Source: Pleodorina starrii
Taxonomy: Eukaryota > Chlorophyta > Chlorophyceae > Chlamydomonadales > Volvocaceae
Direction of reading: 5' to 3'
DNA: 64,000 nt
NCBI GenBank assembly: GCA_030267565.1
Contig: BRXU01000007.1
Location: forward strand, 806,001-870,000
Made by a program: the position numbers and the translations under genes. The notes under the pieces were generated by a model. The model had not been told where the DNA came from. It saw only the letters and a program-made list of their open reading frames with translations, and did no database searches. Every line of letters starts with the position of its first letter. Positions within the stretch are counted from its first letter, which is position 1. This document shows positions 61,120 to 64,000 of this stretch, piece after piece.

Positions 61120-64000
61120 TTAAATCCAGCCGGCGAAGTGCACGAGCCCCAGCACCGAGAGAGCCAGCAGCGCGACAATGAGGACGTACTTGAGGAACTT
61201 CTTCAGCTGCTTGTCAGCATCGCGACGCCAGTTGCGCCCAAACAGGTAGGGGTATACCTCCTCCGTAATGCGCGAAGACTCGCCGAACCGCACAAGCCAG
61301 CTTGCTTTGCGGGGCGGGGGCAGGGCCGCCCCTGGCGCCGCCGAGCCCGGCCGCCGCACCGCCATGGCGGACCCGGTGGCCTTAGACCGCGCGCGGACGC
61401 TGCTGGCGGGCGCCGCCGCTGCCTCATCGCCCGACGTCGACGGAGCGCGCGCTGCAGACGAAACCGCGACGACAGCGCCGGGTGCGGCCGCCGGCTGCGC
61501 CGAGGAAGCTGACGTCCCGGCGAGCGACGCCGCCGCCGCTGCTTGCTGCCGCTTGGCCGCCCTGCGTGCCGCGGCGTTGTTCTTCCGCGGCGCGGCGCCG
61601 CCGCTCGCCGCGGCAGCGCCGCCACCCGCAGCGCTGCTGCACACCGATGCCGCGTCCGCGTCGTGACGCGGCTGCACCGCCACGCTGGCCTCCTCGCTCC
61701 AGCCGCTGTGCCCCGCGCCGTCGACGCCCACAGAACGCACGCGGATGGCGTACGTGCAGCCCGGCGCCACGCCCTCCAGCCGCGCCTCGCAGCGCCGGCC
61801 CGTGATGTTCAGCTTGACCACGCCGCCACCCAGGCCCCCGGCCACATCGGAACCGGGCCTCGGTCGCGCCTCCACTTCGTAGCCCATGACGGCCGCGTGC
61901 GTGCTTGACGCCTGCGGCTCTTGCCATGCCACCTGGAGCGACGGCCCGGATTCGGATCCGGTCCGCGCGCCGTCCGCTAGCAACGACGACGTAACAGCCG
62001 GGGCGTCCGCGGAGCCTGGTGCCGCCAGGGCATCGTCCGTCGCCTCCGACGCCGTGACGCCCGTCGGCGACAACGGCGCCATGAGCGCCGTGGTAACCGC
62101 CTCGCACTCGCTGAAGACGCCCTCGCCCGCGGCGTTCTCGGCTGCGACCCGCAGCAAGTACTTGGTCGCGGGCTGCAGGTTCGCCACCTTCACCGCCGTC
62201 TCGGGGCCCTCGTACATCGTCGTCCAATCGTCCGTGCCCGCCAGCGCCCCCTCCAGCTTGTACGACTTGACGATCGCGCCGTACGAGTGCTCCGGCTCGT
62301 CCCAGCGTACGCGGATGTTGTGCGCGGTTCGCGCCGTAATCACCGGCTTGCCGGGTGCCGACGGCGGCGCCGCCAGCGTCGTCGCTGTGACGACAGCCGA
62401 GCTGGGGCCGCAGCCGCACATGTTGGTCGCGCGCACTCGGAACTGGTACGTCCGTGCCGGCGAAAGACCCTCCGCAGCACAGGCGCACGCGGGCCCCGTG
62501 TACAGGTGGCTCCAGGATGCCGCGCCGCTGCCGGCTCCTCCGGGCCGATTAGCGACGTTCCGGGAAACCGCCGCCATCTCTACCGTGTACGACAGTACCG
62601 CCGCGCCATTGTCACGCTCCGGCGGCATCCAGCACAGCACGATCTTGCAGCTCGAGGCCGGCTGCGCCGACACCGACACCGGGCAGGTCGGCGCCGCGTG
62701 GCTGGTGATGGCTGCCGTGCACACGCTCCAGGAGCTGGGCCCGACGTCGTTGTGCGCGCACAGCCGCAGCGCGTAGGCGCACTTGGGCTCCAGGCCGCGC
62801 ACCTCGCAGCCCGTGTGCGGGCCGCGGTAGCACACCTTGAAGCACAGCCCCGCGATGAGCCGCTGGTCGGCGATGATGCCGGCCGGCCCCGGCGGACCGA
62901 AGTTCGGCATCTGCGGCAGCGGCGCCACCTCGACCGTGTAGTGCGTCACCGGCGCTCCCTGCCCCGGCGGCGCCTGCCAGCTAAGGATGAGAGCCCCCGA
63001 GGCCACGCCCGTCACTGCCGGGGGCGCGGGCGTGACGGGCACGTCCGGCGTCGTGGCGCCCGCGACCCAGTCCGTCCACGGGCTGGCCCCCTGCGCGTTA
63101 GCCGCGTGCAGCCGGAATATGTACCGGCAGCCCGGCTGCAGGTGCCGAAGCTCCGCGCCCACGTGCTCCGAGTCGTACACCACCAGAGGGGCCTGCGCTG
63201 GGCACAGCACGGGCTTGACCGGCGCCGCGGGGGATCCTGGCCCGCCTGGCGGCGGCAGCAATCCCGGCGGCAGCGAGGAAGGCAGCAGCGGCTGCTGCGG
63301 TGGGCAGCGGCCGCACAGACACTCCGCCGACGCCATCTCCATCCGGTACCGCTGCACCTTTGAGCCGCCGTCGTGTCGCGGCGGCGCCCAGGTGATGACT
63401 ATGGTGGTGGGGGAGGAGCTGGTGGGCTGCAGCGAGTGTGGCGTCTCCGGCACGTCCGGTGCCGTGGTGAGGGTCACGGGCACGGCCCAGACGCCCCAGC
63501 CTGCTGAGTTGCGCGCGCGCACCCGCACGCGGTAGGTGCAGCCCGGACACAGCGAATTGATGGTGCAGGCCAGCGCCTCGCCCTCGAAGATTTTGAGCCA
63601 GGCGCTGCCCATGCACGCCACGGCCGCGCGCGAGTTGGCCTGCAGCTCCACCTGCGAGACCGATTACGCCGCGGGCAGAGGACCAGCACATGCATCTCAG
63701 CAAGACGGAAATGCTGGAACAACGAAGTGGACTCCCAACAGGATGTGGACATTTTGAAAGCCGTATAGCGGATGTACGAGGATCTACTGGACCACCATCT
63801 TTCCATGGCACAGCTGAACGTGGCCCCACAAGCCGCTTACCTCGTACGCGGTCACCTTGCTGCCGTAGTCGTGCTCTGGCGCGCTCCACGCCAGGGTGGC
63901 CGAGGTTGTGAGGGGCGTCACTACCTGCAGCGCCGCCGGGCTGTCCGGCGGCGCGGCCCCGGTCATCAACGCCACGGTCGCGCTCCACATGCTCCGGCCC
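61120..64000 (-). CDS. Fibronectin type III repeat protein with C-terminal membrane anchor (FNDC3-like), 5' truncated
   Basis: Minus-strand gene entering from beyond the window. Exon 63841-64000 (partial) joins in phase 0 across a 189-nt intron to exon 61120-63651 (843 codons plus stop TAA). At least seven FN3 domains follow one another. Each ends in the typical E/F-strand pattern, for example LRHLQPGCRYIFRLHAANAQG, LEPKCAYALRLCAHNDVGP and LSPARTYQFRVRATNMCG. Each begins with a P..P....V...I.L.W motif such as SPTTIVITWAPPRHDGGSKV. A disordered Ala/Ser/Arg linker of about 150 residues precedes a basic segment and a single C-terminal helix (KYVLIVALLALSVLGLVHFA), the layout of tail-anchored FNDC3 proteins of the ER/Golgi, with FN3 domains cytosolic. 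It differs from animal FNDC3 in its disordered linker. Function in algae is unknown. Confidence 0.8.

Noticed and set aside
62287..63363. 358-codon plus-strand frame opposite the FN3 gene
   Set aside because: Antisense shadow of a GC-rich exon; the minus-strand frame has repeated FN3 motifs and a membrane anchor.

Overview
This window is nuclear DNA of a eukaryote, almost certainly a high-GC chlorophyte alga of the Chlamydomonadales type. Every recognisable gene is split by GT-AG introns whose reading phases join exactly. The coding sequence is GC-rich at third positions, with long Gln and Ala runs. TTTTAGGG-like telomere motifs lie in introns, and candidate TGTAA poly(A) signals follow several stop codons. 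One gene looks like a chlorophycean mitochondrial ATP-synthase peripheral-stalk protein. Nothing suggests a bacterial, organellar or viral sequence.

Layout, left to right: (1) 1-1296 (+), 3' end of a USP7/UBP12-13-type ubiquitin protease. (2) 1297-6582, non-coding, with a 46-bp-arm hairpin. (3) 6583 to at least 10440 (-), a three-RRM protein rich in Gln, Pro and Ala. (4) 11452-14921 (+), an unrecognised seven-exon gene. (5) 16237-17428 (-), mitochondrial-type ribosomal protein uS17. (6) 18107-22759 (+), an SV2/SVOP-like major facilitator transporter. (7) 25049-33373 (-), MCM2 in at least 17 coding exons. (8) 34195-37486 (-), a helical mitochondrial protein that I read as ASA3-like. (9) 37487-43858, non-coding, with a complete hAT-type MITE. 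(10) 43859-49333 (-), a Mei2-like RNA-binding protein. (11) 50938-55310 (-), PPP1R42, a leucine-rich-repeat protein. (12) 55462-57814 (+), a YbaK-domain protein divergent from PPP1R42. (13) 57815-61119, non-coding. (14) 61120 to beyond 64000 (-), a fibronectin-III repeat protein with a C-terminal membrane anchor, FNDC3-like.

The genes do not form one pathway. They cover DNA replication licensing, RNA binding, mitochondrial translation and ATP synthesis, ubiquitin removal, transport, a probable ciliary protein and tRNA proofreading. Two pairs are divergent (uS17m/transporter and PPP1R42/YbaK) and probably share promoter regions.

The most unusual signal is in the introns. At least two short sequence families (here REP-A, core GGCCTATACGTGGAT, and REP-B, core TTCGCTGCGGTAT) recur across introns of unrelated genes on both strands. 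I saw none in exons or intergenic DNA. They always sit on the pyrimidine-rich strand: sense copies tend to lie toward the acceptor, antisense copies toward the donor. One intron also carries a 27-bp duplication of the acceptor plus the start of the next exon, flanking a REP-A block. Together this looks like an uncharacterised intron-colonising element. All exon coordinates were derived by hand from splice signals, phase and homology to remembered families; no alignment was run.
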